DNA of 43,503 nucleotides, from the NCBI RefSeq assembly GCF_000717185.1, contig NZ_JNYE01000110.1:1-43503 (forward strand), read 5' to 3'. Shown here piece by piece: positions 33,179-42,119 of the stretch. Each line of letters begins with the position of its first letter. The first letter of the stretch is position 1. The notes beneath the pieces were generated by a model. The model saw nothing but the letters and a program-made list of their open reading frames with translations. It had not been told where the DNA came from and ran no database searches. Source of the stretch: Kitasatospora phosalacinea. Lineage in GTDB: Bacteria > Actinomycetota > Actinomycetes > Streptomycetales > Streptomycetaceae. A program made the translations under genes and the position numbers.

Positions 33179-33256
33179 ATGGTTCCGATAATCCGCAGCC
33201 GTCCCGTGGCGCTCCCGATCGCCGGTCTTTGCCGCTGGTCCCCTCCCGCACACTAG
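33179..33256 (+). CDS. Possible 25-residue peptide upstream of GNAT gene
   Basis: ATG 33179 has GAGAGGAG at the right distance and opens a frame MVPIIRSRPVALPIAGLCRW that stops with TAG at 33254. It lies 58 bases before the next gene and may be a leader peptide. No homologue is known to me. Confidence 0.3.
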   Translation: MVPIIRSRPVALPIAGLCRWSPPAH

Positions 33257-33314
33257 TTGCGGCGGACCACCACGATCGGGTTCAGCGTCTCCCGTTCCCT
33301 TCTCCGGAGGCACT

Positions 33315-34322
33315 GTGATCTTCCGTCCGATCGTCCTGCAGGAACTCAACTCCGTACTGGCCCAGGTTCGGCCCGACCCGTCCACCGCGGTCTCGGCAGA
33401 CACGGTCCGCGCCCGCCTGGCCGACGGCGAGTACCGCCCCGGCTGGATCTGGGTGGCGGAACCCACTCCCGGCCAGGCGCCTTTGGCCGTCGCCATCTGG
33501 TGGGGCAGCCCCGCCGACGTCCATCCGAGCAATCTGGACGCCCTGTTCGCCCGCTCCGATCCGATCTGGGCTCCCAGCGGCTCCCGTCGGGGAACGCTCT
33601 CCCCGGCCCGGCCGATCACCGACCCGCGCAGTGCAGTCGCGGCCGCCCTGCTCACGGCCGCCCACCAGGTGTTCGCCGCCGACGGGCTGGTCCCGGCACC
33701 CGACTACCACCTCTTCCTGCCGTCCGACTGGCGTGACCGCCCAGAGGTCGCCGCTTCGGTCGCCTGGCGCCGCAGGGCCGCCGAAGCTGCCGGTCTACGC
33801 CTCACCGCCGAACGGCTCCGATTCGAGCGGCCGACGGACCGGCCCGTTCCCGCCCTGTCGGACCGGCTGTCCTTCGCCCCGGAGCCGGACGACGAAGTCT
33901 TCGTCGACCTCTTCCGCCGGTCCCTGCCGAGGAGCCTGGACGTGATGTCCATCCGCGAGGCACTGCTCGTCGGCGCGGAGACGCACGCCCGGAGCGAGGT
34001 CGCGTTCCACCACTGGGAGATGCGCGGCCGACGCTCCTGGTGGCGAATAGCTCGAACCGCAGCGGGGCAGGTCGTCGGCTTCGCCATCCCCTCGCACAAC
34101 TCCGTCGTGCCGGTGGTCGGATACCTCGGGGTCCTGCCCGAGTTCCGGGGCCGGGGTTTCGCGGCAGAGATCCTCGCCGAGAGCACCCGGATCCTGGCTG
34201 CCGAAACCCGGGCCGATGTGATCCGAGCCGAAACCGACCTCTCGAACCACCCCGCGGTCGCCGCCCTCGAGTTGGTCGGCTACCGCGACGGCACCCGCCG
34301 GTTGGTCTTCTCCGCCACCTGA
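33315..34322 (+). CDS. GNAT family acetyltransferase, two-part
   Basis: A 335-residue protein. The C-terminal 100 residues are a GNAT domain with the acetyl-CoA loop YLGVLPEFRGRGFAAEILAE and the following AETDLSNHPAVAALELVGYR. The N-terminal 200 residues (PIVLQELNSVLAQVRPDPST, WIWVAEPTPGQAPLAVAIWW) probably form a degenerate GNAT-like half. GTG 33315 has CCGGAGG six bases upstream. It may be co-transcribed with the small upstream frame. Substrate unknown. Confidence 0.85.
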   Translation: MIFRPIVLQELNSVLAQVRPDPSTAVSADTVRARLADGEYRPGWIWVAEPTPGQAPLAVAIWWGSPADVHPSNLDALFARSDPIWAPSGSRRGTLSPARPITDPRSAVAAALLTAAHQVFAADGLVPAPDYHLFLPSDWRDRPEVAASVAWRRRAAEAAGLRLTAERLRFERPTDRPVPALSDRLSFAPEPDDEVFVDLFRRSLPRSLDVMSIREALLVGAETHARSEVAFHHWEMRGRRSWWRIARTAAGQVVGFAIPSHNSVVPVVGYLGVLPEFRGRGFAAEILAESTRILAAETRADVIRAETDLSNHPAVAALELVGYRDGTRRLVFSAT

Positions 34323-34395
34323 CCCGCACCCGAGAGGAGAACCTCCCATCAGGTACGACTTCCAGCACAGCACCCCACTGCCCGGTCGAGCTGCC

Positions 34396-35241
34396 TCAGC
34401 CCAGCGAAAAGGCTCCGCTGGGAGGGGGTGGCGAGTCCTCGGCCGTCGCATCCGTGATCGGTTCTGCCGCCCGCTCCGGCGTTTCCGTCAGCCTGGCGGG
34501 GAACGGATCGGAGGCCAGCAGTCGGGTCAACTCCCCGGTGGGGAGTGGCACGTCGGAACCGATCAGCAGCACGTTCCCGTAGCGCCGCCCCCGCAGCACC
34601 GCGGGCTCGGCCACCAGGCAGACGTGGGCGAACACGTCCGCGACCGTGGCGGTCTGGGCCTTGGCGAAGGCGAGCGGCGGGCCGTCCGCCAGGTTCGCCG
34701 CGTAGCAGCCCCCGGGGCGGAGCACTGCGGCTGCCAGCCTCACGAACTCGACGCTGGTGAGGTGCGCCGGTGTCCGCGAGCCCCGGAACACGTCGGCCAC
34801 CACCACGTCGACGCTGGCGGGCGCCACGGCCGCGAGCGCAGCCCGGGCGTCCCCCACCGTCACGTCGATGCCGGACGGCCAGGGGAGGTGCTCGGCGACG
34901 AACTCGGTCAGCGGGCCGTCCAGTTCGACCACCTGCTGCTGCGAGCCCGGCCGGGTCTCCGCCAGGTAGCGGGGCAGGGTGAGCCCGCCACCGCCCAGGT
35001 GCAGCACGTCCAACGGCTCGCCCGGGCTGGCGACCACGTCCAGCAGGTGCGCGATCCGCTGCACGTACTCGAACTCGAGGTGCGTCGGGTCCTGAAGGTC
35101 GACGTACGACTGCGGAGTCCCGTCGAGGGTGAGCAGCCAGCCACCGTCGAGGTCGATGTCGGGCATCAGTTTGGCGGTTCCCAGCGCCACCCGGCGCTCC
35201 ACCGGTCGCGGTTCCGAGCCGTCGGCAGCGATGCCGCTCAT
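34396..35241 (-). CDS. Spermidine synthase-like protein (fused MFS/spermidine synthase type)
   Basis: A 281-residue class I methyltransferase-fold protein. The N-terminus has DLDGGWLLTLDGTPQSYVDL; the nucleotide-binding motif is LDVLHLGGGGLTLPRYLAET, followed by VVELDGPLTEFV and VTVGDARAAL. Polyamine synthases transfer an aminopropyl group, but the usual gate-keeping Asp-x-x-Asp segment is changed here (VVVADVFRGSRTP), a feature of relatives with unknown product. GGAGG is eight bases before ATG 35241. It is divergent from the alpha/beta hydrolase. The polyamine role is therefore not certain. Confidence 0.82.
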   Translation of the reverse strand: MSGIAADGSEPRPVERRVALGTAKLMPDIDLDGGWLLTLDGTPQSYVDLQDPTHLEFEYVQRIAHLLDVVASPGEPLDVLHLGGGGLTLPRYLAETRPGSQQQVVELDGPLTEFVAEHLPWPSGIDVTVGDARAALAAVAPASVDVVVADVFRGSRTPAHLTSVEFVRLAAAVLRPGGCYAANLADGPPLAFAKAQTATVADVFAHVCLVAEPAVLRGRRYGNVLLIGSDVPLPTGELTRLLASDPFPARLTETPERAAEPITDATAEDSPPPPSGAFSLG

Positions 35242-35413
35242 CGGGCCGGCCTCCGTGAGGTGCCGGGGCGAAGAACGATCGACGAAGGGACAGCCATGCG
35301 GGCAGCTTAGGCCCCCTCAGGGCAGTCTTCCCAAACGAAGGCGGCTACCGACCGGTATGGTCGCCGAGGTGGTACCGCCCGGGATGGGCCCGGACGACGC
35401 GACGGAGCGGGAA

Positions 35414-36382
35414 ATGGATGTGGCTGGCGTGGAATTCCGTGAAGACATCCTAGGTGCCCCGTACGAGGCGGCGGAGCTTCCGCTGCTCCCGGACGAGGAG
35501 GGGGAGGTCAGCGCGACCCTGGTCCGTCGGCTGGTCGAGGGGTCCCGTCAGGCCGTGCTGTACCTGCACGGCTACAACGACTACTTCTTCCAGACCCACC
35601 TGGCGGACCACTTCACGACTGCAGGTTTCTCCTTCTACGCGTTGGACCTCCGCAAGTACGGCAGGTCGCTCCGTCCGCACCACTCCCCCAACTTCGTCAG
35701 GGACCTCGTCGCGTACGACGAGGAGTTGGACGAAGCGGTCCGGATCATCCGGGAGCTCGACGGCCACACCCGGCTCCTGGTGAACGGACACTCGACGGGC
35801 GGACTGGTGGCTGCCCTGTGGGCTGCCCGTCGGGCGGGGCACGGGTTGGTGGACGGCCTGTTCCTCAACAGTCCCTTCCTCTCGATGCCTGCAGCCCTGG
35901 CCGTACGGACTCTCGGTGCTCCCGCGCTCGACGCCATCGGGCGGGCCGCACCCACTCGGAGGCTGCCCGCACCGCTCAACCCGCACTACGTCCACAGCCT
36001 CCACCGCAGCCACCGCGGTAGTTGGGAGTTCGACCTGGCCCTGAAGCCGGCCGAGGGCTTCCCGCTGTTCGCCGGATGGCTGGCGGCGATCCAACGCGGC
36101 CACCGACAGGTGCGCCGCGGGCTCCCGATCGACTGCCCGGTCCTGCTGATGGCCTCGACCGCCTCCACCGTCACCAACCGGTGGGACCCGGCCCTGACCC
36201 GCACCGATGCGGTACTGCGCACCGACGACATCGCCGCACTCGCACCGCGTCTCGGCCGCCACGTCACCACCGTCCGGATCGAGGGCGGCCTGCACGACCT
36301 GATCCTGTCGGCCGACCCGGTCCGGGCCGAGGTGTTCGCCGAGTTGGACCGCTGGACGACCGCGTATTTCCCCGCCCCCTGA
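35414..36382 (+). CDS. Alpha/beta hydrolase (serine aminopeptidase S33/lysophospholipase type)
   Basis: A 322-residue hydrolase. The nucleophile is in GHSTGG (LLVNGHSTGGLVAALWA), the oxyanion region is LYLHGYNDYFFQTHLADHF, and the catalytic His is in EGGLHDLILS near the C-terminus. FYALDLRKYGRSLRPHHSPN is typical of monoglyceride lipase-like members. ATG 35414 has GGAG six bases upstream; earlier in-frame starts have no site. The enzyme probably acts on lipid esters in the cytoplasm; no signal peptide is present. It is convergent with the AI-2E-family transporter gene. Confidence 0.87.
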   Translation: MDVAGVEFREDILGAPYEAAELPLLPDEEGEVSATLVRRLVEGSRQAVLYLHGYNDYFFQTHLADHFTTAGFSFYALDLRKYGRSLRPHHSPNFVRDLVAYDEELDEAVRIIRELDGHTRLLVNGHSTGGLVAALWAARRAGHGLVDGLFLNSPFLSMPAALAVRTLGAPALDAIGRAAPTRRLPAPLNPHYVHSLHRSHRGSWEFDLALKPAEGFPLFAGWLAAIQRGHRQVRRGLPIDCPVLLMASTASTVTNRWDPALTRTDAVLRTDDIAALAPRLGRHVTTVRIEGGLHDLILSADPVRAEVFAELDRWTTAYFPAP

Positions 36383-36450
36383 CCCTCCGCCCGAAGGCCC
36401 CGGTACGGGGCCGCAGGAACGAGGTTCGACGGGCCGGGGTCCGCGATTGC

Positions 36451-37728
36451 TCAGGACTCGATCCGGTGGCGCTTTCGACGGCCGCCCAGCAGGTCCGGGC
36501 TCCCTGCGGTGCCCCGGAGGACGGAGACCACACCGAGTCCGGCGGCACTGACGGGCACGGCGAGCAGGGCACCGATGATTCCGGCGATCCCGGATCCGGC
36601 CACCACCGCGATCATGATGGTGGCCGGGTGGAGCTCGACGGTCCGGCTCTGGATGAGGGGCTGCAGGATGTTCCCCTCGATCGCCTGCACCGCCAGCACC
36701 ACCCCGAGGGCCCACAGAGCAGTACCCAACCCGCCGTTCGCCAGGGCCACCAGCACGGCCACCGTTCCCGAGAGGAAGGCACCGACGAAAGGGATGTAGG
36801 CACCCATGAAGACGAGCGCGCCGAGCCCGGCCGCGCCCGGAACTCCCAGGACCAGCAGCCCGATGGAGATGAACGTGGCATCGATCAGTGCGATCAGGGT
36901 GGTGCCCCGCATGAAGCCCGCCATCGCGGTGAACGCCTGCTGACCGCACGCGATCACCGTCTCGGAGTGCCGACCGGGAATCAGCTCGCGCATCGCGTCG
37001 CCGAAGCGGTGCCCGTCCCGGAGGAAGAAGAAGACCAGCGCGAGGGAGAGCACTCCTCCGGTCAGCAGTTGGGTGACCAGTCCCAGCCCGGACAAGACGC
37101 CGTTGGCCAGCGAGTCCACCAGGGTGCTCCCTGAGCCGGAGCTCTCCTTCAGCGCGTACTGGATCTTGTCTCCGAGCGGACCCAGCCAGGAGGCGATGCG
37201 GTCGCCCGCCTGCTGGAGTCCTGAAGCGATCTGCGGCGCGCTGTTCACCAGGGAATTGACCAGTAGTGCGATCCCCCCGGTGACCGCCAGCACCAGGATC
37301 GTGCAGGTCAGCCCGGCGGCAGCACCTCGTTTGACGCCCCGGCGCACCAGCCAGGGCATCACCGGGTAGAGCAGAGCCGTGGCCAGCAGCGCGATCACCA
37401 TCGGGATCGTCGCGGCCCGCAGTTCCACCACCACGAAGACGACGAATGCGGCGACGGTGATGAAGAGGATCACCGCGGCCGACCAGGCCGCGGCGGACCG
37501 GACCGGCACCGGGAGCAGTTGGGACGGCCTCCGGTCGTCCGGGTCCCCACCGGTCGCGCTCGTCACGGAGACCGTTCCTGACGCGGCACCACTCCCCGAG
37601 GAGGGATCCCCACTTGATGTTCCTTGTCGCCCTGTTCCGGTTCCTCCCCCGTCTCCGCCCTTCGTGGGCGTGGAGGGGTCTGGGCGGTCGCCCGGGTCCT
37701 GCGGATTCGGGGAGCCCTCTGCCGTCAC
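36451..37728 (-). CDS. AI-2E family transporter
   Basis: A 425-residue membrane protein with eight predicted helices. The N-terminal 65 residues are a Gly/Ser/Thr-rich cytoplasmic tail. Family marks are AVILFITVAAFVVFVVVELR, LVFFFLRDGHRFGDAMRELI, FISIGLLVLGVPGAAGLGAL, and PFVGAFLSGTVAVLVALANG followed by QAIEGNILQPLIQ. Despite the name, most members are secondary transporters of unknown substrate, some of them Na+/H+ antiporters. GTG 37728 is chosen since GGAGG is five bases upstream; GTG 37734 would abut that site. Confidence 0.87.
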   Translation of the reverse strand: MTAEGSPNPQDPGDRPDPSTPTKGGDGGGTGTGRQGTSSGDPSSGSGAASGTVSVTSATGGDPDDRRPSQLLPVPVRSAAAWSAAVILFITVAAFVVFVVVELRAATIPMVIALLATALLYPVMPWLVRRGVKRGAAAGLTCTILVLAVTGGIALLVNSLVNSAPQIASGLQQAGDRIASWLGPLGDKIQYALKESSGSGSTLVDSLANGVLSGLGLVTQLLTGGVLSLALVFFFLRDGHRFGDAMRELIPGRHSETVIACGQQAFTAMAGFMRGTTLIALIDATFISIGLLVLGVPGAAGLGALVFMGAYIPFVGAFLSGTVAVLVALANGGLGTALWALGVVLAVQAIEGNILQPLIQSRTVELHPATIMIAVVAGSGIAGIIGALLAVPVSAAGLGVVSVLRGTAGSPDLLGGRRKRHRIES

Positions 37729-37850
37729 CGCCACCTCCGCAGCCGACGCACCACCATGATCGGTTTATTCCAACAGATGACGGTCCCACCGGCAGGGAAG
37801 GGCTGTGGGCGTGGCGTGGCGCCCGGGTCGACCGCCCCGCTCCCGGTGGT

Positions 37851-38552
37851 TCAGGCCTGATGCTGGTCGATCGTCCGGCGCAGCAGTGCGATGCGGTTGG
37901 AGGTCAACGAATCCACGCCGAGGGCGAGCATCCGCCGCATGGTGCGGCGCAGGTCCACCGTCCAGGTCGCCAGGCCCATCCCGGCATCGTGGACGGAGTC
38001 CACCAGCCGTTCGTCGACCAGGCCGAAGGGCGGGTTGAGGTAGCTGGGGCGCAGTTCGGCGAGCAACCGCTGCTTGGGCAGTTGGAGGCGGTTCCAGGTC
38101 AGGGAGATCTCCGCTTCGGGAGCCAGTTCGCGCACCGCGAGCATGGCGGCGACCGGTCCGCAGAAGGCAACCCGGTCCGCTGCCCCGAGATCGCTGACGA
38201 CCTGCCAGGTAGCAGCAGCGGGGCGGGCTTCGTCCAGGTCGATCATCAGCCTCGCGCCGTCCGCGGCGGCAACGGCCTGCAGGGCCTCGGCGAGGGTGGG
38301 GATCCGGATCCCGGAGACGGCCACTTCCTCCAGTTGATCGAGCGTCACGCGGTCGATCCGGCGCTGGTCGTTCCACAGGCGCTCGAGGGTGTGGTCGTGC
38401 AGCAGCACGGGCACCCCGTCCCGGGTGAGCTGGACGTCGACCTCGACGACGTCGGCTCCTGCGGCGAGGGCCGCCCTGACCGCAGGCAGGGTGTTCTCGC
38501 GGTGCAGGTAGGGGTCGCCACGGTGGGCAACGGCGCGCACGCGGCTCTTCAA
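37851..38552 (-). CDS. Glycerophosphodiester phosphodiesterase
   Basis: Hydrolyses glycerophosphodiesters to glycerol-3-phosphate and an alcohol. The 233-residue TIM-barrel protein has AHRGDPYLHRENTLPAVRAA (HRG and ENT metal/catalytic motifs) and VVEVDVQLTRDGVPVLLHDH with the second catalytic His. Ends like LGVDSLTSNRIALLRR are usual. The start is TTG 38552, with GAGAGGA upstream; GTG 38540 is an alternative with a poorer site. There is no signal peptide, so it acts in the cytoplasm. It is monocistronic. Confidence 0.9.
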   Translation of the reverse strand: MKSRVRAVAHRGDPYLHRENTLPAVRAALAAGADVVEVDVQLTRDGVPVLLHDHTLERLWNDQRRIDRVTLDQLEEVAVSGIRIPTLAEALQAVAAADGARLMIDLDEARPAAATWQVVSDLGAADRVAFCGPVAAMLAVRELAPEAEISLTWNRLQLPKQRLLAELRPSYLNPPFGLVDERLVDSVHDAGMGLATWTVDLRRTMRRMLALGVDSLTSNRIALLRRTIDQHQA

Positions 38553-38755
38553 CGGAATCGTCCTCTCACACGGTCGGGATACTCACAGCACTGGCCGCCT
38601 CGCCACCGCTCGGCCGCGGGCCTCCGCATCCTAGGCGGCGTCAGTTCGCCTCCCGCTCCCGGCCACCGGTACCGCCCGGACAGCCGGGCAGCGGAGCCGC
38701 TCCGGGTCGGACCGGCTCCGGGGGCAGGACGAGGAGGGTACGGCCGGGCCCGGCC
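38553..38755. other. Intergenic, upstream of the phosphodiesterase gene
   Basis: Nothing distinctive beyond the promoter that the phosphodiesterase gene needs. No hairpin, repeat or small gene is apparent. Confidence 0.4.
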
Positions 38756-39169
38756 TCAGCGCCGCTCGACCACGACGTTGGTCGACTTGATCACCGCGGT
38801 GGCGGGTGCTCCGGGGACGAGGCCGAGTTCTTCGGCCGAGTCGCGGCTGATCAGGGAGACCACCCGGAACGGGCCGGCCTGGATCTCCACCTGTGCGGCG
38901 ACGTCCCCCAGGACGACTGCGGTCACGATCCCGGGGAACCGGTTCCGGGCCGACGAGCGCCCCTCCACCTCGTTGTTCTCCGGACGGGCCAGTTCCCGGG
39001 CGAAGGCCGCGAGCTCCGCCCCGGCGATGATCCGGTGGCCGTGCTCGTCACGCATCGCCGGCAGCCGGCCCGCGTCCACCCACCGCCGCATGGTGTCGGC
39101 GCTCACCCCGAGCATCGAGGCAGCCTCGCCGATGCGGTACGGGTGGACGGGCCGGTCGGACATGACCAT
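38756..39169 (-). CDS. HTH-TOBE (molybdopterin/molybdate-binding) regulator
   Basis: A 137-residue protein made of a MerR-like helix-turn-helix (YRIGEAASMLGVSADTMRRW, about residues 12-60) and a Mop/TOBE domain (NRFPGIVTAVVLGDVAAQVE to VIKSTNVVVERR, about 72-137). TOBE domains of this type bind molybdate or tungstate, so a metal-dependent regulator or store is likely. modABC transport genes, its usual neighbours, are not here. ATG 39169 (GGGAG eight bases upstream) or ATG 39163 is the start. It lies 292 bases downstream of the ROK gene on the same strand. Confidence 0.88.
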   Translation of the reverse strand: MVMSDRPVHPYRIGEAASMLGVSADTMRRWVDAGRLPAMRDEHGHRIIAGAELAAFARELARPENNEVEGRSSARNRFPGIVTAVVLGDVAAQVEIQAGPFRVVSLISRDSAEELGLVPGAPATAVIKSTNVVVERR

Positions 39170-39461
39170 CGATGCGGCTCCCGGGCGATTCAAGAACGGA
39201 CTGGCGGACCCCGCCATCCTGCCGTACCGGTGCTCGTCCCCATGCACACCCCACCACCGGCCGACAGGCAGCCACCTGCACGGGGAACGGACCGCCACCG
39301 CAGCGGAACGCACCGCTCGACGGCGGAACGGGTGCCGCACAGTGGCACGGCGCCGACGGGTAGGGCGACGGTTCGACACGGCTGACGGGGCGTCGACGGC
39401 AGTCCTCGGCCGCGGCACTCGGCACGGTGCGCTGCGGGCCGGGGAGCTGAGGGCTGCGCCG
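39170..39461. other. Gap between ROK and HTH-TOBE genes
   Basis: Open frames here are shadow-like and no RNA or repeat is visible. The HTH-TOBE promoter should lie near 39175-39300. Confidence 0.4.
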
Positions 39462-40769
39462 TCAGTCTCCGCCGAACAGTTCCTGCCGCGCCGCGTCCCC
39501 CGCGGTCAGCACCGCACCGGCCAGGACGGCGCCGCCGCCTGCGGCGCCCGCCCGCACTTCGGTGGCGAGCGGGGAGAGGCGGGAGAGGTGCAGTTCCACC
39601 CGCTCGGCCAGCTCCGGGCCTCCGGCCTGCCCGATCTCACCGCCCAGCACCACGCAGCCCGGGTCGATCACGACGCAGATCGAGGAGGCTCCGAGGGCGA
39701 TCCGCAGCGCCAGCTCGTCCAGGAAGTCGTCGGCGCCGGTCTCGACGGCCCGACGGACCACGGCCGCGGCCGCGGGTTCCTGCTCCTCGGCCGCACTGGC
39801 GCCCCTGCCCCTGCCCCTGCCCCCGGCCCCGGCCACTGGCCCGGTCGTGAGCCCGTGGCGAGCAGCGAGTTCGCAGATGGCCGCGCTCGACACCATGGAG
39901 TGGAAGCCGCCGTCGCACTTCTTGGAGTCGGGGAGCCTGATGGTCCCGGGCACGGGCAGGAAGCCGATCTCCCCGGTGCCGCCGGAGGCCCCGCGACGCA
40001 GGCGTCCGTCCAGCACCACGGAGGCGCCGACGCCGTGTCCGAGCCAGATCAGCGCGAAGTCCCGGCGGCCCTGGGCCGCGCCGATGCGGTGTTCGGCGAT
40101 CCCGGCCAGGTTCACCTCGTTCTCCAGGATCACCTCCGTGCCGGGACGCGACCGCAGGGCGGTGAGCAGCTTGGTGTGCCATTCGGGCAGCTTGCCGGAG
40201 TTGTTGAGCATGCCCGTCATCGGGTCGACCAAGCCCGGTGCGCCGACGGCCACGGTGTGCAACTCCGCCGCCCCGGCCTCGGCCGCGGTGGCGAGCAGCG
40301 TCTCGACGGTCCGCTTCACCAGCAGGTCGCCGTCGTCCGCCCCGGCCCCGGTCTCGACGTCCTCCTTGACGCCCGTCGCAACACCCGCCCCAGTACCCGT
40401 GCCCGTGTCGGGGGCAGAGTCGGAGGCGGCGATGGTGGCCGTGCCGAGGGTCCGGCCGGTCAGGTCCGCGACCACCAGGCTGACGCCGGTGGAGCGGATG
40501 TCGATCCCGGCGAGGTGGGCGCGGTCGGCGACCAGGCCGTACAGGCGGGCGTTGGGGCCGCGGCGCAGTGCGGCGCTCTCGCCCGCGTGGGCGACCAGGC
40601 CGCTGCGTTGGAGCCGCTCCAGCAGGTCTGCGACGGTGGGCCGGGAGAGCCCGGTGAGTGTGCGCAGGTCGGATGCGGTGAGCGGGCCCCGTTCGAGCAG
40701 CAGGTCGAGGGCGAGCCGGTCATTGATGGCCCGGGCGGTGCTCGGCGTGGCGGTGCGAGCGGTCGTCAT
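39462..40769 (-). CDS. ROK family transcriptional repressor
   Basis: A 435-residue protein with a MarR-like winged helix (LALDLLLERGPLTASDLRTL, TGLSRPTVADLLERLQRSGL) and a ROK sugar-kinase-like part (LAGIDIRSTGVSLVVADLTG; GVGASVVLDGRLRRGASGGT). The Cys-rich zinc motif CxCGxxGCxE of most ROK proteins is missing; only one Cys remains (KKCDGGFH). Linkers rich in Gly/Thr or Gly/Arg are inserted at about 125 and 320. It is divergent from an MFS transporter across a gap with a 23-bp inverted repeat, its probable operator. The inducer is probably a sugar, by family. Confidence 0.88.
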   Translation of the reverse strand: MTTARTATPSTARAINDRLALDLLLERGPLTASDLRTLTGLSRPTVADLLERLQRSGLVAHAGESAALRRGPNARLYGLVADRAHLAGIDIRSTGVSLVVADLTGRTLGTATIAASDSAPDTGTGTGAGVATGVKEDVETGAGADDGDLLVKRTVETLLATAAEAGAAELHTVAVGAPGLVDPMTGMLNNSGKLPEWHTKLLTALRSRPGTEVILENEVNLAGIAEHRIGAAQGRRDFALIWLGHGVGASVVLDGRLRRGASGGTGEIGFLPVPGTIRLPDSKKCDGGFHSMVSSAAICELAARHGLTTGPVAGAGGRGRGRGASAAEEQEPAAAAVVRRAVETGADDFLDELALRIALGASSICVVIDPGCVVLGGEIGQAGGPELAERVELHLSRLSPLATEVRAGAAGGGAVLAGAVLTAGDAARQELFGGD

Positions 40770-40793
40770 GAGCCTGCATCCTTCCAGAGGTTT

Positions 40794-40816
40794 CTATCAG
40801 GCAGGGTCCCTGATAG
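40794..40816. promoter_or_regulatory. Operator-like inverted repeat between ROK and MFS genes
   Basis: CTATCAGG (40794-40801) and CCTGATAG (40809-40816) are perfect arms with a seven-base spacer and T-rich flanks. It lies between divergent genes starting at 40769 and 40855, so it should bind the ROK repressor. Confidence 0.7.
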
Positions 40817-40854
40817 TTTATTGCCATCCGACCGACCTCAAGGGGGAGCCCAGC

Positions 40855-42051
40855 ATGGGCGAGACTCTCAAGGACGTCCAGCGCGCGAGGATGAGCGTGG
40901 CGCTGGTCTTCGCCGTCCACGGCGCCGTCACCGGCACCTTCGTCACCCGCATCCCGTGGATCAAGGACCACCTCGATCTGAGCCCGGGCCAGCTCGGCCT
41001 CGCTCTGGTGTTCCCGGCCTTCGGCGCGTCGGTGGCGATGCCGCTGGCCGGCCGGATCGTGCACCGCCTGGGCGCCCGGACGGCGCTGCAGGGGCTGCTG
41101 ACCTTGTGGTGCCTGTCGCTGGCGCTGCCCGCGCTCTCCCCGCACCTGGTGGTGTTCTGCCTGGCCCTGTTCCTCTACGGCGCCACGGCGGGCATGTCGG
41201 ACGTCGCGATGAACGCGCAGGGCGTCGAGGTCGAGGAACGGCTCGGCCGGTCGATCATGTCCGGTCTGCACGGCATGTGGAGCGTCGGCGGTCTGGTGGC
41301 CTCCGCCTTCGGTGTCCTGGCCGCCCATCAGCACGTGGACGCCCGCGTCCAGTACGCGGTGACCGCCGCGATCCTGGTGGTGCTCGCCCAGGTGGTCTCC
41401 CTCGGGGTGCTGGACGTCCGACCGACCGCCGGTGAGGAGGCCCCGCCGCGGTTCGCCCTGCCGCCGAAGGAAGCGCTGGTCATCGGCCTGGTCGGGTTCT
41501 GCGCGGTGTTCGCCGAGGGCGCGTCGATGGACTGGAGCGGGGTCTACCTCCGCGACATCACCGGCGCCTCCTCCTCCGTCGCTGCTGCCTGCTTCACCGC
41601 CTTCGCCGCGACCATGGCCGCGGCCCGCCTGGCTGGTGACGCGGTCGTCCGTCGGCTCGGCCCGGTGCGCGCCGTCCGACTGAGCGGCGTGGTCGCCACC
41701 GCGGGCGGCCTGCTGGTGGTGTTCGCGAGCAGCCCGTACGTGGCCATTCCGGGCTTCGCCCTGATCGGCATCGGCATCGCCGTGGTCGTCCCGCTCGCGT
41801 TCGCCGCCGCGGGCCGGGCGGGCAGCAACCCGAGCCAGTCCATCGCCGGTGTCGCCACCATCACCTACACCTCCGGGCTGGTGGCCCCGGCCGTGGTCGG
41901 CGGCATCGCACAGGCCAGTTCGCTGACCGTCTCCTTCATCGCGGTCACGCTGCTGGCCGCCGCCCTGATCCCCTTCGCGACGGCGATGCGGCACCGCAAG
42001 CCGGTCGACGCCCCCGTCGCAACCTACGGCTCCCTGGAGCCGACCCACTGA
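40855..42051 (+). CDS. MFS transporter, YbjJ-like
   Basis: A 398-residue permease with about 12 helices. The opening (MSVALVFAVHGAVTGTFVTR, IPWIKDHLDLSPGQLGLALV) and GATAGMSDVAMNAQGVEVEE are typical of YbjJ/FucP-like members. AAGGGGGAG precedes ATG 40855. The divergent ROK repressor and the palindrome between them point to substrate-induced expression; a sugar or related metabolite is plausible but not shown. A strong hairpin follows at 42085-42119. Confidence 0.88.
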   Translation: MGETLKDVQRARMSVALVFAVHGAVTGTFVTRIPWIKDHLDLSPGQLGLALVFPAFGASVAMPLAGRIVHRLGARTALQGLLTLWCLSLALPALSPHLVVFCLALFLYGATAGMSDVAMNAQGVEVEERLGRSIMSGLHGMWSVGGLVASAFGVLAAHQHVDARVQYAVTAAILVVLAQVVSLGVLDVRPTAGEEAPPRFALPPKEALVIGLVGFCAVFAEGASMDWSGVYLRDITGASSSVAAACFTAFAATMAAARLAGDAVVRRLGPVRAVRLSGVVATAGGLLVVFASSPYVAIPGFALIGIGIAVVVPLAFAAAGRAGSNPSQSIAGVATITYTSGLVAPAVVGGIAQASSLTVSFIAVTLLAAALIPFATAMRHRKPVDAPVATYGSLEPTH

Positions 42052-42084
42052 CGGACGCCGGACAATGGGCGGACGGACGTCCGT

Positions 42085-42119
42085 CGAGGGGCGCGGGAAA
42101 TCCATTCCCGCGCCCCTCG
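42085..42119 (+). terminator. Strong terminator after the MFS gene
   Basis: A 15-bp perfect stem (42085-42099 with 42105-42119) closes on a five-base loop (ATCCA), 34 bases after the MFS stop. A separate 14-bp perfect palindrome, GACGGAC-GTCCGTC, is just upstream at 42072-42085. Confidence 0.75.

Noticed and set aside
37614..41435. 1273-codon plus-strand frame
   Set aside because: Runs antisense over the GDPD, HTH-TOBE and ROK genes and out of frame over the MFS gene; a high-GC artefact.
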